This document shows positions 1-6,917 of a stretch of 45,916 nucleotides of DNA, in pieces. Where the stretch lies: the NCBI GenBank assembly GCA_031261395.1, contig JAISJT010000042.1, forward strand, positions 1 through 45,916. Direction: 5' to 3'. The DNA is from Eubacteriales Family XIII. Incertae Sedis bacterium. GTDB lineage: Bacteria; Bacillota; Clostridia; Peptostreptococcales; Anaerovoracaceae. Numbering within the stretch: position 1 is the first letter of the stretch; every line of letters begins with the position of its first letter. The position numbers and the translations under genes were made by a program. The notes under the pieces were generated by a model, which searched no databases, was not told the DNA's origin, and was given only the letters and a program-made list of their open reading frames with translations.

Positions 1-1
1 T

Positions 2-172
2 TTGATGAAGCACCGCATTTCGGTAGCCGCAGACATGCTGCTGAGCACCGACTGCTCCGTCACAGACGCCGCCATGCTCACAGGTTTTGAAAATTTGAGC
101 TACTTCGCAAAAATCTTCAACCGCTATATGGGCATCACGCCGAAACACTATCAGTTGCAGGGCAGACGATAA
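2..172 (+). CDS. AraC-family regulator, C-terminal fragment (5' end outside window)
   Basis: The open frame enters from the left edge and ends at TAA 170-172, giving 56 residues. They form the second half of an AraC/XylS DNA-binding domain: a helix around MLLSTDCSVTDAAMLTGF, then the hallmark segment ENLSYFAKIFNRYMGITPKHY, split here by the family's conserved F and G-P positions. This part of the family binds promoter DNA through its second helix-turn-helix. The effector domain lies outside the window, so the signal it senses is unknown. The gene converges on the toxin gene to its right, with one base between the two stop codons. Confidence 0.85.
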   Translation: MMKHRISVAADMLLSTDCSVTDAAMLTGFENLSYFAKIFNRYMGITPKHYQLQGRR

Positions 173-173
173 G

Positions 174-743
174 TCAGCGTTCTGTAAGATTTCGAATGGA
201 TTCGGCTGACCAATACTTTGAGGGATAGATTTCCGTATGCAAGCCATCTTTTTTGAAAATAGGAGTCGGGTCTTCGGTATTGTCGTAGATGACGATTTTA
301 TCTGCCGCCGCAATCACTTCAGGCAACAGCGCCAGCGCCTTGTGGTAACGGCTGCGGATTTTGTCCTCGGGGACATTATGCCCGCCGCTTGACACCCGCA
401 TTCTCACACGTGCCACATTGATACTGGCATTGCTTGTGAGCACATAAACACACTGAACTTCGTAGCCCAAATCCTTCGCCCGCTGCATAACCAATAGATT
501 GCGCTCTGTCGAAAGAACCGTCTCGAAAGAAAAACTCTGTCTCCCTTCCAATAAAGTGTTTCTCAATGCGTCTGCTTGCTGCGCAGCTTCCAGATCGGTA
601 AGCCCGTGTTCTTTCTTTAAATCATCCGCATTGACATATACGCCCAATACAGGCAAGCGACTCGTCACCGTACTCTTTCCCGACCCATTCGGCCCTGCAA
701 AAACGAGCAGTACAGGTGCCGGAAATGAATGTTTACTCGCCAT
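174..743 (-). CDS. Zeta-toxin-like P-loop kinase
   Basis: This 189-residue protein has a Walker A motif GPNGSGKST at about residues 17-25, a downstream FSFETVLS segment, and the block SSGGHNVPEDKIRSRY followed by LLPEVIAAAD. That layout is typical of the zeta-toxin/UDP-N-acetylglucosamine kinase-like P-loop family. Zeta toxins phosphorylate UDP-GlcNAc and so block peptidoglycan synthesis, but many chromosomal relatives have unproven substrates. The start ATG lies inside the end of the upstream RelB/DinJ-like gene (11-bp overlap, 733-743), so the two are translationally coupled and read as antitoxin then toxin. The P-loop family assignment is firm; a toxin role is inferred from the pairing. 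Confidence 0.8.
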   Translation of the reverse strand: MASKHSFPAPVLLVFAGPNGSGKSTVTSRLPVLGVYVNADDLKKEHGLTDLEAAQQADALRNTLLEGRQSFSFETVLSTERNLLVMQRAKDLGYEVQCVYVLTSNASINVARVRMRVSSGGHNVPEDKIRSRYHKALALLPEVIAAADKIVIYDNTEDPTPIFKKDGLHTEIYPSKYWSAESIRNLTER

Positions 744-1083
744 CTACATATTCCCTGCGGCCGTCACCATATTCCAAATAGGCTGCACCCTTTGTGCCGT
801 CATAACGAGCTACAGGCAGTCCCCTGCTCTGATTCTCGGCAACCGCGCTTGCGGCCGCCTCAGAAAAAGCACGGGAAAGATCCTCCACAGAATACCCCGT
901 CCCAAATTCAGACGATTTTGCGGAAACTGCAAAGGGTATAGCCTGTTCGTCAACGGCCTTTCGTAAAAAAACGTTGAAGGCTACACTCATATTCATACCA
1001 AGCCGGGCAAAGAGCGCCTCCGCGTTTTCTTTCAGCCCCCTGTCTACTCGAACAGTGACTCTGATATCATTTGTAATATCCAT
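733..1083 (-). CDS. RelB/DinJ-type ribbon-helix-helix antitoxin
   Basis: This 116-residue protein opens with an N-terminal RHH pattern: a beta strand IRVTVRVD, then a helix with ALFARLGMNMSVAFNVFLRKAV, broken at the conserved G-M-S turn. That matches the RelB/DinJ antitoxin family. The C-terminal half (about residue 60 onward) is acidic and Ala-rich and probably forms the toxin-binding tail. The ribosome binding site AAAGGAGG sits just upstream of the ATG (about 1085-1100). RelB/DinJ antitoxins usually pair with RelE/YafQ RNases, whereas here the partner is a zeta-like kinase, which is unusual. Autorepression through the upstream TGCA-rich palindromes is likely for this family. Confidence 0.8.
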   Translation of the reverse strand: MDITNDIRVTVRVDRGLKENAEALFARLGMNMSVAFNVFLRKAVDEQAIPFAVSAKSSEFGTGYSVEDLSRAFSEAAASAVAENQSRGLPVARYDGTKGAAYLEYGDGRREYVDGE

Positions 1084-1106
1084 TGGTAAAACCTCCTTTC
1101 GCGTTC

Positions 1107-1175
1107 CTTATACAAAGGATACTACGAAATCATCCCAAATGCAACAACAATGCACCAGTGTGCAAACGTTGTGCA
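1107..1175 (-). promoter_or_regulatory. Promoter and operator candidate of the zeta/RelB-like operon
   Basis: On the minus strand TTGCAT (plus 1139-1144) and TATCCT (plus 1116-1121) are 17 bp apart. A second possible -10, TATAAG, lies at 1107-1112. Just upstream is a perfect inverted repeat TGCAC-CAGT-GTGCA (1151-1164) and a second TGCA-flanked palindrome (1161-1175). The placement next to an RHH antitoxin gene suggests an autoregulatory operator. Confidence 0.5.
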
Positions 1176-1186
1176 TATAATCGTCA

Positions 1187-1350
1187 CCTTTCTGTTTGGG
1201 AAAGATATGATTGACTCTTGGTCTTATATCGCAATGTCCCCGGCGTCTTTTGAACAGCCGGCTATCGTCACCTTGGCTATCTCCTTGCCTGTCGCAGCAA
1301 GCACGTAGTCGCCGTCGGCAAGATCATCGAAACGGTATTCACCGAACATA
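1187..1350. repeat. Left copy of a 164-bp direct repeat
   Basis: This segment matches 6754-6917 over 164 bp with three substitutions, no gaps and the same orientation; the copies are 5,567 bp apart. It contains the 3' end of the Fe-S subunit gene found intact at 6791-7600, plus 37 bp beyond its stop. The three differences would change A to T, V to I and G to C in the encoded tail. The two copies flank the surface protein and GNAT genes, as expected for an insertion or duplication boundary. Confidence 0.92.
1224..1350 (-). pseudogene. Truncated 3' end of a transhydroxylase-type Fe-S subunit gene
   Basis: This stretch encodes the last 42 or so residues of the 6791-7600 protein, from the FGEYRFDDLADGDYVL region to the terminal DAGDIAI and TAA. 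It has no start codon or upstream domain. At 1351 the similarity stops abruptly and the sequence changes to the intergenic region before the surface protein gene. It is a remnant produced by the duplication and cannot encode a functional Fe-S protein. Confidence 0.85.
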
Positions 1351-1397
1351 ACAGTATACATCATTTCCCTCGCTACAATTCATTATTGAATCACAGC

Positions 1398-4370
1398 CTA
1401 TTTCTTCTTCCAGTGTGCATAATATTTCGTATTCTTGGTGATCGTCACTTTTGTATTCTTGGTAATCTTTGTGCCGTCGTTCTTCTCCGTCCACCAACCC
1501 TTGAATTCGTAGCCGGACCTTGTCGGCACAGGCAAGTCGCCAAACTTCGCGGCGTAGGTCACGGTCACTTTCTTTGTCATGACCGCACCGCCTCCGTCCA
1601 CAGGGATCTTCCCCCTGTTCGCATCGAAGGTTGCCTTGTACTTTTTCGCCGTCCACTGAGCGTACAACGTGTGAGCTTTCTCATTTTTGACCGTCGTATT
1701 CTTTGTGACCTTCGTGCCGCCTGTCTTTTCCGTGTACCAGCCGTTGAACGTATGCCCCGTACGCGTAGCAGTTGCCAGCGCACCGTACTTCGAATCGTAG
1801 GTTACGGTCTTTGTCTTCACGGACAGATTTTTGCCTTTGTTCGCATCATGCGTGACCTTGACGCTCTTTGCCGACCACTGTGCGTAGTAGGTGATATCCT
1901 TGGTCGGTACGGTCTTCGCAGTGATCTTCGTACCGCCCGACGCCTTCGTGTACCAGCCGCCAAACTTGTAGCCTGTTTTATTTGGCGTTGCCAGGTCGCC
2001 TACCGCTTTTTTCTGATCTACCAATTTCTCCGCAACCGCTGAGCCGCCCCGGGAATCAAACGTCACCTTGTAGACAGCCGTCCAGTGGGCGTAGTAAGTG
2101 ACTGCGCCGTTCACCACGGTACCCGCAGCGATCTTTGCCCCGCCGTTTGCTGCGGTGAACCAGCCTTCAAACCGGTAGCCTGAGCGCACAGGCACAGGAA
2201 GCGCACCCACAGCGGCGCCGCGGACAATCTCCCTTCCCTTCTCGGTGACGCTGCCTCCGTTCGCATTGAAGGTCACGGTATAGATCGCTTCGCCCGGAGC
2301 CACGGCATCGCTCATTTGGTAAAGCGGATTCTTGCCGCTCTTGAACCGGTCATACGCCACCAGCGCATACGCCGCCTGTTCCGTAGACATATCGTCTTTC
2401 GCGCCGCCGCCGTCCTTGCTGAATCCGCCCGTCACATAATTATCGAGCAAAGCCGCAAGCGGATTCCAGCCGCCCGCCACCTCCCACGATTCCGGGTCGA
2501 GTCCCAGCGCAGTCAGCGCCACGACCACCTGCGCATCGCTCTCCGTGCTGTTTTCCGGCGCGCCGCCCCAGCCCGCAAAGCCGCCCGTCTCCGGACGCTG
2601 CTGCGTTTTCAGCCAAGTTAGACCCTCATCGGTGGCCGCCGTGACCGTCCCGCTCTTGAAATAATACGGGGCAAGCGCCTGTATCACCATTGCCGTCATA
2701 TCCACATTGGACGGTTCCGCTTTGTTCTCTTCCGGCTCTTTGTTCCCGTCGTCAAGCGCCCAGCCGCCGTCGTCATGCTGTGCGTCAAGCAGCAGCTTGA
2801 TAAGTCCGTCGCCAATGGTTTCTGTTTCCAATAACTCATCCATCCCGAAGGCGCCGCGTATGGCGTCTTCTTCATCATAACCTTTCGAATCCAGCGCCAG
2901 CAGCGCAAACGCCACGCCGTTGATCCCCTGATTCCCGGTCCATTCGAAGTCGCCAAACGGCGCAACCAAATCTTTGCCCCCTGCGCCGGTCGCATCTTTG
3001 CCAAGGGAAGAAAGCGCAAGGATCAGCCGCGCGTTCTCCGTTGACTTATTCTCATCCAACTGATTGGAATCCAGTCCCGCCACATACTCGGCGACGTCCG
3101 TTAGATAGCCCGCATAGTAGCCGTTGTCGACCATGCCCCCGCGGGCAAGCGCGAGCGTCGTCCACTCATTGCCAAACACGGGAGACGGGACAGCGGTCTT
3201 AATTGCCGCAAGCGTATCCGACAAAGCCTCCGCAGCGGTGACCGTCGGAAGCGGATTCGTGATACCGCTGCCCGCTTCTGCCGCAAGGAGATTGTCATAC
3301 GCTGTCTTGTACGGCTCGTAGGTGCGGAACAGGAATTGCGCGTATGCCCCATTCCAGAATGTCGCGGGGATTGCTTTGTATGCCGCGCGAGCCGCTGCTA
3401 TCTGTTCCGGCGATGAGCCACTTGTCAGCGCGTCGCAAGCGGACAGCGCGGCAATCACGTTTGCGTCACCTGTGAAATTCGGAGTGAGTTGCCATACCTC
3501 TCCGCCTTCTTCGTCCCAATCAGGGATTCCATCATCTTCTCCCAAACCCCAAGTGAAACGGTCGCCGTCCGAACACAACCAACCAGTTATGCCAAAGTTT
3601 GCGTAGAAACCGTTCACGCCATACTGCATACCGCCTTGCTGCGTACCCGTTATCACTCCGCTCATAGGCAATGGTTCATCTACGGCGAAAGTCTTGTTCG
3701 GCGTTACGATTGCTGTTTCGAGCTTTCCGCTTGACAGTTCACTCTCGGTAAACTTACGCCCGCCGTACCCATTAACCCACAGACCGAACTGTGAGGTCGC
3801 GCAATCGAGGTACCAGTATCCTTCTTCGCGCGGATAAACCTGTTCAAGTGCAGCCTGAAATGCGTCTTGTTGTGAAACCTTGTCTTTCACACGGACTATA
3901 TTTCCATTAAATGAAATGGTGATGTAGTCCGTGTTTGAACCGTCTATGTAACCATTTATCTTTGCTTCGGCTTGTGAGACAATCGTTGCAATCGCAGCAT
4001 CATTTTCTGCTTGGGCAATTTGGGAAGCCGCTTGATTCAAAGTGTCCTGAATCAAGTATCGCCACTTAACATTTGCAAGAGTATCGTACTGCGTTTTCAG
4101 CGCACTAAGTTCGTCGCGGAACGGCGTCTTAATGACCTTCGTGTCTGTGCTGATAACATTATGCTCATAATCCTTTAACTCTATTTTGAGTGTCAGGTTC
4201 GCGACCTCCGGCATAATGAAACTAAGTGGTATGTCCAAATCGCCGCCACTCGGTCTTTGTATAAGCACACGCCCGTCATTTGTGGTGCCGCCTTTACCGG
4301 CAAATAGTATTGCGTCGCCTGAACTGAATATTAGTGGAGCTTCTGTTGTATTTCCAGCGTACAGCGACAC
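1398..4370 (-). CDS. Surface protein, C-terminal part: alpha-toroid (prenyltransferase-like) region plus four InlB-type repeats (frameshifted)
   Basis: This 990-residue frame can start at GTG 4370, but it is open further upstream to about 4462 and appears to be the continuation of the signal-peptide-bearing frame at 4408-5301. The order is: a beta-rich N-terminal part; a DUF4430-like segment near residues 155-205 (YWYLDCATSQFGLWVNGYGG); an alpha-helical region at about 470-700 with GGW and GGFAGW motifs like prenyltransferase/squalene-cyclase toroids; then four Listeria-Bacteroides (InlB B-type, Flg_new) repeats of about 70 residues. Each repeat has a TFDANxG start, a GYxFxGWxT core and a YYAxW end. 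There is no LPXTG signal; the protein ends with the fourth repeat. The toroid plus DUF4430 layout recalls cobalamin-binding transcobalamin-like proteins, but that is only a suggestion. Confidence 0.8.
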   Translation of the reverse strand: MSLYAGNTTEAPLIFSSGDAILFAGKGGTTNDGRVLIQRPSGGDLDIPLSFIMPEVANLTLKIELKDYEHNVISTDTKVIKTPFRDELSALKTQYDTLANVKWRYLIQDTLNQAASQIAQAENDAAIATIVSQAEAKINGYIDGSNTDYITISFNGNIVRVKDKVSQQDAFQAALEQVYPREEGYWYLDCATSQFGLWVNGYGGRKFTESELSSGKLETAIVTPNKTFAVDEPLPMSGVITGTQQGGMQYGVNGFYANFGITGWLCSDGDRFTWGLGEDDGIPDWDEEGGEVWQLTPNFTGDANVIAALSACDALTSGSSPEQIAAARAAYKAIPATFWNGAYAQFLFRTYEPYKTAYDNLLAAEAGSGITNPLPTVTAAEALSDTLAAIKTAVPSPVFGNEWTTLALARGGMVDNGYYAGYLTDVAEYVAGLDSNQLDENKSTENARLILALSSLGKDATGAGGKDLVAPFGDFEWTGNQGINGVAFALLALDSKGYDEEDAIRGAFGMDELLETETIGDGLIKLLLDAQHDDGGWALDDGNKEPEENKAEPSNVDMTAMVIQALAPYYFKSGTVTAATDEGLTWLKTQQRPETGGFAGWGGAPENSTESDAQVVVALTALGLDPESWEVAGGWNPLAALLDNYVTGGFSKDGGGAKDDMSTEQAAYALVAYDRFKSGKNPLYQMSDAVAPGEAIYTVTFNANGGSVTEKGREIVRGAAVGALPVPVRSGYRFEGWFTAANGGAKIAAGTVVNGAVTYYAHWTAVYKVTFDSRGGSAVAEKLVDQKKAVGDLATPNKTGYKFGGWYTKASGGTKITAKTVPTKDITYYAQWSAKSVKVTHDANKGKNLSVKTKTVTYDSKYGALATATRTGHTFNGWYTEKTGGTKVTKNTTVKNEKAHTLYAQWTAKKYKATFDANRGKIPVDGGGAVMTKKVTVTYAAKFGDLPVPTRSGYEFKGWWTEKNDGTKITKNTKVTITKNTKYYAHWKKK

Positions 4371-4407
4371 GGCGAAGTATTTTCCGCCGCTCTCATTTGG
4401 TATCCAA

Positions 4408-5301
4408 TCAGTAAGGTCGCCAGTTATTGGTTTGGCAGGACCTAATATTATCTTGCCGACTGACGGTCAGCGGGTTAGCGGTGCCGCCGTCTTGTGGCTC
4501 ACTGTTCTCGTCCGTCGTGTATGTCCAATGGTCGAAGGCGTAGTCCGCGTTCGGTGTTGCGGTGAGCTTGTAGGTGTTTTCATCATTAGTTGTAGTTATG
4601 TCAAAAGTGCCGTTATCAGAAGTGCCTTTTGTAATCGCGAAGTCACTATTTCGCTCCGGCAGATAACACCAAGTTATTGTAATGTCAGGGTCATTAACAG
4701 TATTCTTATAGTTGATTCTAATTTGACCTGCGTCATTTCCTCCCATTAGTCGATAGTAGACTTTCTGATTACTACTCGTTGAAAAATCACCAATAGGTAC
4801 GGCTGTACTCGTTTCCCCAACGGATTCCACCATTTGTGGAGTAATCCTTTCGGAGGTCACGCCGTTTACTGTTACCGTAAACCCAAGTAAATTTGCGTAA
4901 TTGTTGTTGGCTTTTTTGGGGGCAAATCGTATTTGAAAGTCATCATTTGATGTCTGCACGCTTGCGAGATTTGCTCCTGCGCCAGACAATCCGGCAGTTC
5001 CAGAGCCACCCGAATAGATAATCAGATATGATTCTGCTTTTGTTGGGTCATCGACCGCGAAATGAATTGTAGGACGTACGCCGTCTGCGGCGGACACATT
5101 CGGTAGCGGGCAGACAGACAAAAAAACTGTTAGTACCAAGAGCACTGACAATAGACGCAAGAGGAAAGCAAGGGGACGGTTCTCTTGCTTTTCTGTGGCT
5201 CCTGCTCCTGCCGGAGCGAGACCTGCGGTTAGCAGGAGCGTGAGCAGGATGGCGAATAGCCTTTTTAGTCCTCTGCGCGGTGCGGTGTGATTGGTCTTCA
5301 T
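4408..5301 (-). CDS. Surface protein, N-terminal part with signal peptide (frameshifted from 1398-4370)
   Basis: This 297-residue frame begins at ATG 5301 after a strong AGGAGG site. It has a basic start, a hydrophobic stretch (about residues 13-35, ending near GAGA) and then, unusually, a second hydrophobic stretch (about 44-70, ending near VSAADG), so it carries what look like two signal peptides in series. The exported part is beta-rich and ends in a bacterial repeat segment (ATPNADYAFDHW). After NPLTVS the frame runs out at 4408, but the frame used by 1398-4370 is open from just there and continues VGKIILGPAKP. A one-base shift near 4455-4465 would join the two into a protein of about 1,300 residues. 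The cause may be real decay or a sequencing error. Confidence 0.75.
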   Translation of the reverse strand: MKTNHTAPRRGLKRLFAILLTLLLTAGLAPAGAGATEKQENRPLAFLLRLLSVLLVLTVFLSVCPLPNVSAADGVRPTIHFAVDDPTKAESYLIIYSGGSGTAGLSGAGANLASVQTSNDDFQIRFAPKKANNNYANLLGFTVTVNGVTSERITPQMVESVGETSTAVPIGDFSTSSNQKVYYRLMGGNDAGQIRINYKNTVNDPDITITWCYLPERNSDFAITKGTSDNGTFDITTTNDENTYKLTATPNADYAFDHWTYTTDENSEPQDGGTANPLTVSRQDNIRSCQTNNWRPY

Positions 5302-5358
5302 TGTGTTTCCCTCCTTTTTTAAATCTGCAAAAATGAGGCTCCCACCAATGAATGGATT

Positions 5359-5390
5359 AAAAAATCTCTATCCACAAAAGTGAATAGAGA
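5359..5390 (-). terminator. Intrinsic terminator at the end of the leader RNA
   Basis: On the minus strand an 11-bp hairpin with one mismatch (arms 5365-5375 and 5380-5390, loop of four bases) is followed by six T residues (plus-strand A run 5359-5364). It lies 58 bp before the surface protein start codon and downstream of the structured RNA. It could work as an attenuator for that gene or as the end of an independent RNA. Confidence 0.85.
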
Positions 5391-5775
5391 CCCGATGCAC
5401 CAGTCATCATTCGGGTAAGTCGTTCTGCTCGTGCTTGCGTCTGAAGGGTTTTGCCTTCATGCCCTGCCAGTCCAGCCTTCTCCGGCAAACAAACGGTGTA
5501 CCAAACCGCCTGCCGCCCAATGACCGACTTTCGTCCTGCGGCGCTACCATGCGCCTGCGAACTGACAAGACTCGTTTCCTGACGCTTACGGCATTCAGTG
5601 ACCGCCTCAAAGGTAAGTGTTTGGCTGCCACCGAGCGCAAGTCCCGTCACACGCCTTCGCTGCTGCGATGGCCTGCGCGGATTCCGCCTGACACGGGATC
5701 GCTCCCGTGTCGCCTCAAGCATCCCCACCATGATGTGCTGGGACGCCGAGCCTCTGTACACAATATTTAATTTCA
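5359..5775 (-). ncRNA. Structured leader RNA or independent ncRNA, class not identified
   Basis: About 410 bases on the minus strand are dense in local stems. Examples are a 9-bp perfect stem with GCGA tetraloop (5690-5711), a GCGGA/TCCGC hairpin next to it, a GAC-GAAA-GTC tetraloop hairpin, TGAAGG/CCTTCA closing a CAAAAC loop, and CCCGA/TCGGG just before the intrinsic terminator. GNRA tetraloops and the terminator argue for a real RNA. Overlapping open frames exist on both strands (139 residues on minus) but they are Arg-rich and resemble no protein I know. The position 58 bp upstream of the surface protein gene suggests a riboswitch-like attenuator. I looked for the cobalamin riboswitch signature: a CACTG and a GTCAGGAAAC segment are present, but the full consensus is not. 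A HEARO/OMEGA-type RNA is another possibility. Confidence 0.6.
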
Positions 5776-5776
5776 T

Positions 5777-5794
5777 ATACGCATTGCTGCGTAT
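5777..5794. other. Perfect hairpin upstream of the leader RNA
   Basis: ATACGCA-TTGC-TGCGTAT is a perfect 7-bp inverted repeat with a four-base loop. It lies at the likely 5' end or promoter of the leader RNA. It could be an operator or the first stem of the RNA. No T run follows on either strand, so it is not an intrinsic terminator. Confidence 0.45.
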
Positions 5795-5874
5795 GCAATA
5801 ATGCTATCACAAAAAAAGGATTGTAAAGGGGATTTTTTGCACTCCGGCGAATACATATTCTATTGATTCGATTT

Positions 5875-6449
5875 TTATGATTTGAATATCGCGGGGAGGA
5901 TCTTGAACATTTTGTAGTTGCCGTTTGCGAACGGTTCCTCTTTTACCAAATTGTAGCCGCTTTCTTGATAGACAGGAATCAGCGGCGCTTTACAGTCGAT
6001 ATAAATAATTTTTCCGCCGATATGTTCTCTGCCCATCCCGATGATTATTTCAGCGTCTTTCAGCATCTCTTGACCGTTGATGTCGGTTGCACTGAAATCA
6101 TCAGAGCGTCCGAGTTGACCTACCAGAATACCGCCGAAAAAATCTTGCGAATCTCTGCCGGGTTTTGAATGTAATATGTTTCGCTTTCGGCTCTTCGACA
6201 CATCGCGGAAGTCTGTTGAGGTAATTGCGACTGTAAAAAATGCCACAATTCGAGTCAGCCCAATTCCCGAAGTCATATACAAGTATGTTCGACCATAACC
6301 TTCATCTTCAAACCGGATAGCGTCTCTTTTAAAAAACGCTCAACATCCGTATCTCTCGTACAACAAAACTCCTCGATTTTACGGTCAAGGAGTTTTGGAT
6401 CTTCTTCAACACTTATCCTTAGCGCCGATAACTGAATATCATTTCTCAT
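5875..6449 (-). pseudogene. GNAT-family toxin gene disrupted by a frameshift
   Basis: Reading from ATG 6449, the first frame (MRNDIQLSALRIS..., with RFLKETLSG) is in phase until about 6308-6314, then hits a stop. Adding one base in the TTT run there restores a continuous GNAT reading: GFEDEGYGRTYLYMTSG, then an LTRIVAFFTVA strand, KSRKRNI, ILVGQLGRSDDF and GGKIIYIDCKA-PLIPVYQESGY. This matches chromosomal GNAT toxins of the TacT/AtaT type, which acetylate aminoacyl-tRNAs. The ATG lies 11 bp inside the end of the upstream antitoxin-like gene. As written, the downstream part (5875-6282) could only start at an internal TTG and would lack the N-terminal fold, so the toxin is probably inactive unless the shift is a sequence error. 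Confidence 0.7.
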
Positions 6450-6618
6450 CCTGATACTCTTTCCGCAACCGCGCTATCAGTTCCTTTGGATCTGCCCATT
6501 TGATTTTGTGATTGCTCGGTTTCGGAGGATTTGCTTTCATCGCTGCTTCAGCGGCAAGATACCGATCCGCAAACTCATCATCCATGTGTACCACCTTACC
6601 AAAACTTTCTGTCGCCAT
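6439..6618 (-). CDS. Small antitoxin-like protein upstream of the GNAT toxin
   Basis: I chose ATG 6618 because AAGGAGG lies 8 bases before it; the next ATG upstream in frame is only 2 bases from that site. The 59-residue product starts MATESFGKVVHMDDEF and is charged, with a helix DRYLAAEAAMK and a Lys/Pro-rich middle followed by WADPKELIARLRKEYQ. Small proteins of this pattern precede GNAT toxins in Bacillota and are presumed antitoxins; I see no classical DNA-binding motif. It overlaps the GNAT gene by 11 bp. If the toxin is truly broken, this gene is a solitary antitoxin. Confidence 0.6.
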   Translation of the reverse strand: MATESFGKVVHMDDEFADRYLAAEAAMKANPPKPSNHKIKWADPKELIARLRKEYQDEK

Positions 6619-6643
6619 AGCCATTACCTCCTTTTCAATAGTT

Positions 6644-6693
6644 TTGTGCCTCACCGCACAATCTCATTATACAGGATAAAAACAATATTTCAA
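6644..6693 (-). promoter_or_regulatory. Promoter with downstream operator for the antitoxin/GNAT pair
   Basis: On the minus strand TTGAAA (plus 6688-6693) and TATAAT (plus 6666-6671) are 16 bp apart. Immediately downstream is a perfect inverted repeat TTGTGC-N6-GCACAA (6644-6661). The position between the -10 box and the gene fits an autoregulatory toxin-antitoxin operator. Confidence 0.6.
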
Positions 6694-6729
6694 AGAGAAC
6701 GAAGATGCAAAGGATAAAGGTGGACTACA

Positions 6730-6760
6730 AGAAAGGACCCCGTAAGGCAGGATCCTTTCT
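6730..6760 (-). terminator. Hairpin downstream of the Fe-S subunit gene
   Basis: AGAAAGGA (6730-6737) pairs with TCCTTTCT (6753-6760), extended by two G-C pairs across one mismatch, with a nine-base loop. It follows the stop of the 6791-7600 gene by about 30 bp. There is only a weak T-rich tail on the minus strand, so termination is possible but not clear. The right arm lies at the edge of the 164-bp duplicated segment. Confidence 0.4.
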
Positions 6761-6917
6761 GTTTGGGAAAGATATGATTGACTCTTGGTCTTATATCGCA
6801 ATGTCCCCGGCGTCTTTTGAACCGCCGGCTACCGTCACCTTGGCTATCTCCTTGCCTGCCGCAGCAAGCACGTAGTCGCCGTCGGCAAGATCATCGAAAC
6901 GGTATTCACCGAACATA
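6754..6917. repeat. Right copy of the 164-bp direct repeat
   Basis: This is the copy inside the intact Fe-S subunit gene, matching 1187-1350 with three substitutions. The sequence between the two copies (1351-6753) is therefore a candidate insertion that ends exactly within the 3' part of this gene while leaving it intact. Confidence 0.92.

Noticed and set aside
1398-1500. Cell-wall sorting signal (LPXTG) on the InlB-repeat protein
   Set aside because: The protein ends with the last repeat and a short Lys tail; no LPXTG, hydrophobic span or other anchor was found.
5359-5775. Calling the leader RNA a cobalamin riboswitch
   Set aside because: Only fragments (CACTG, GTCAGGAAAC) resemble the consensus, and the rest of the core and the closing stem could not be found, so I left the class open.
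5357-5776. 139-residue Arg-rich minus-strand reading frame and overlapping plus-strand frames
   Set aside because: They coincide with a region full of stem-loops and a terminator, have no ribosome binding site that I can see, and show no recognisable domain. I prefer a structured RNA.
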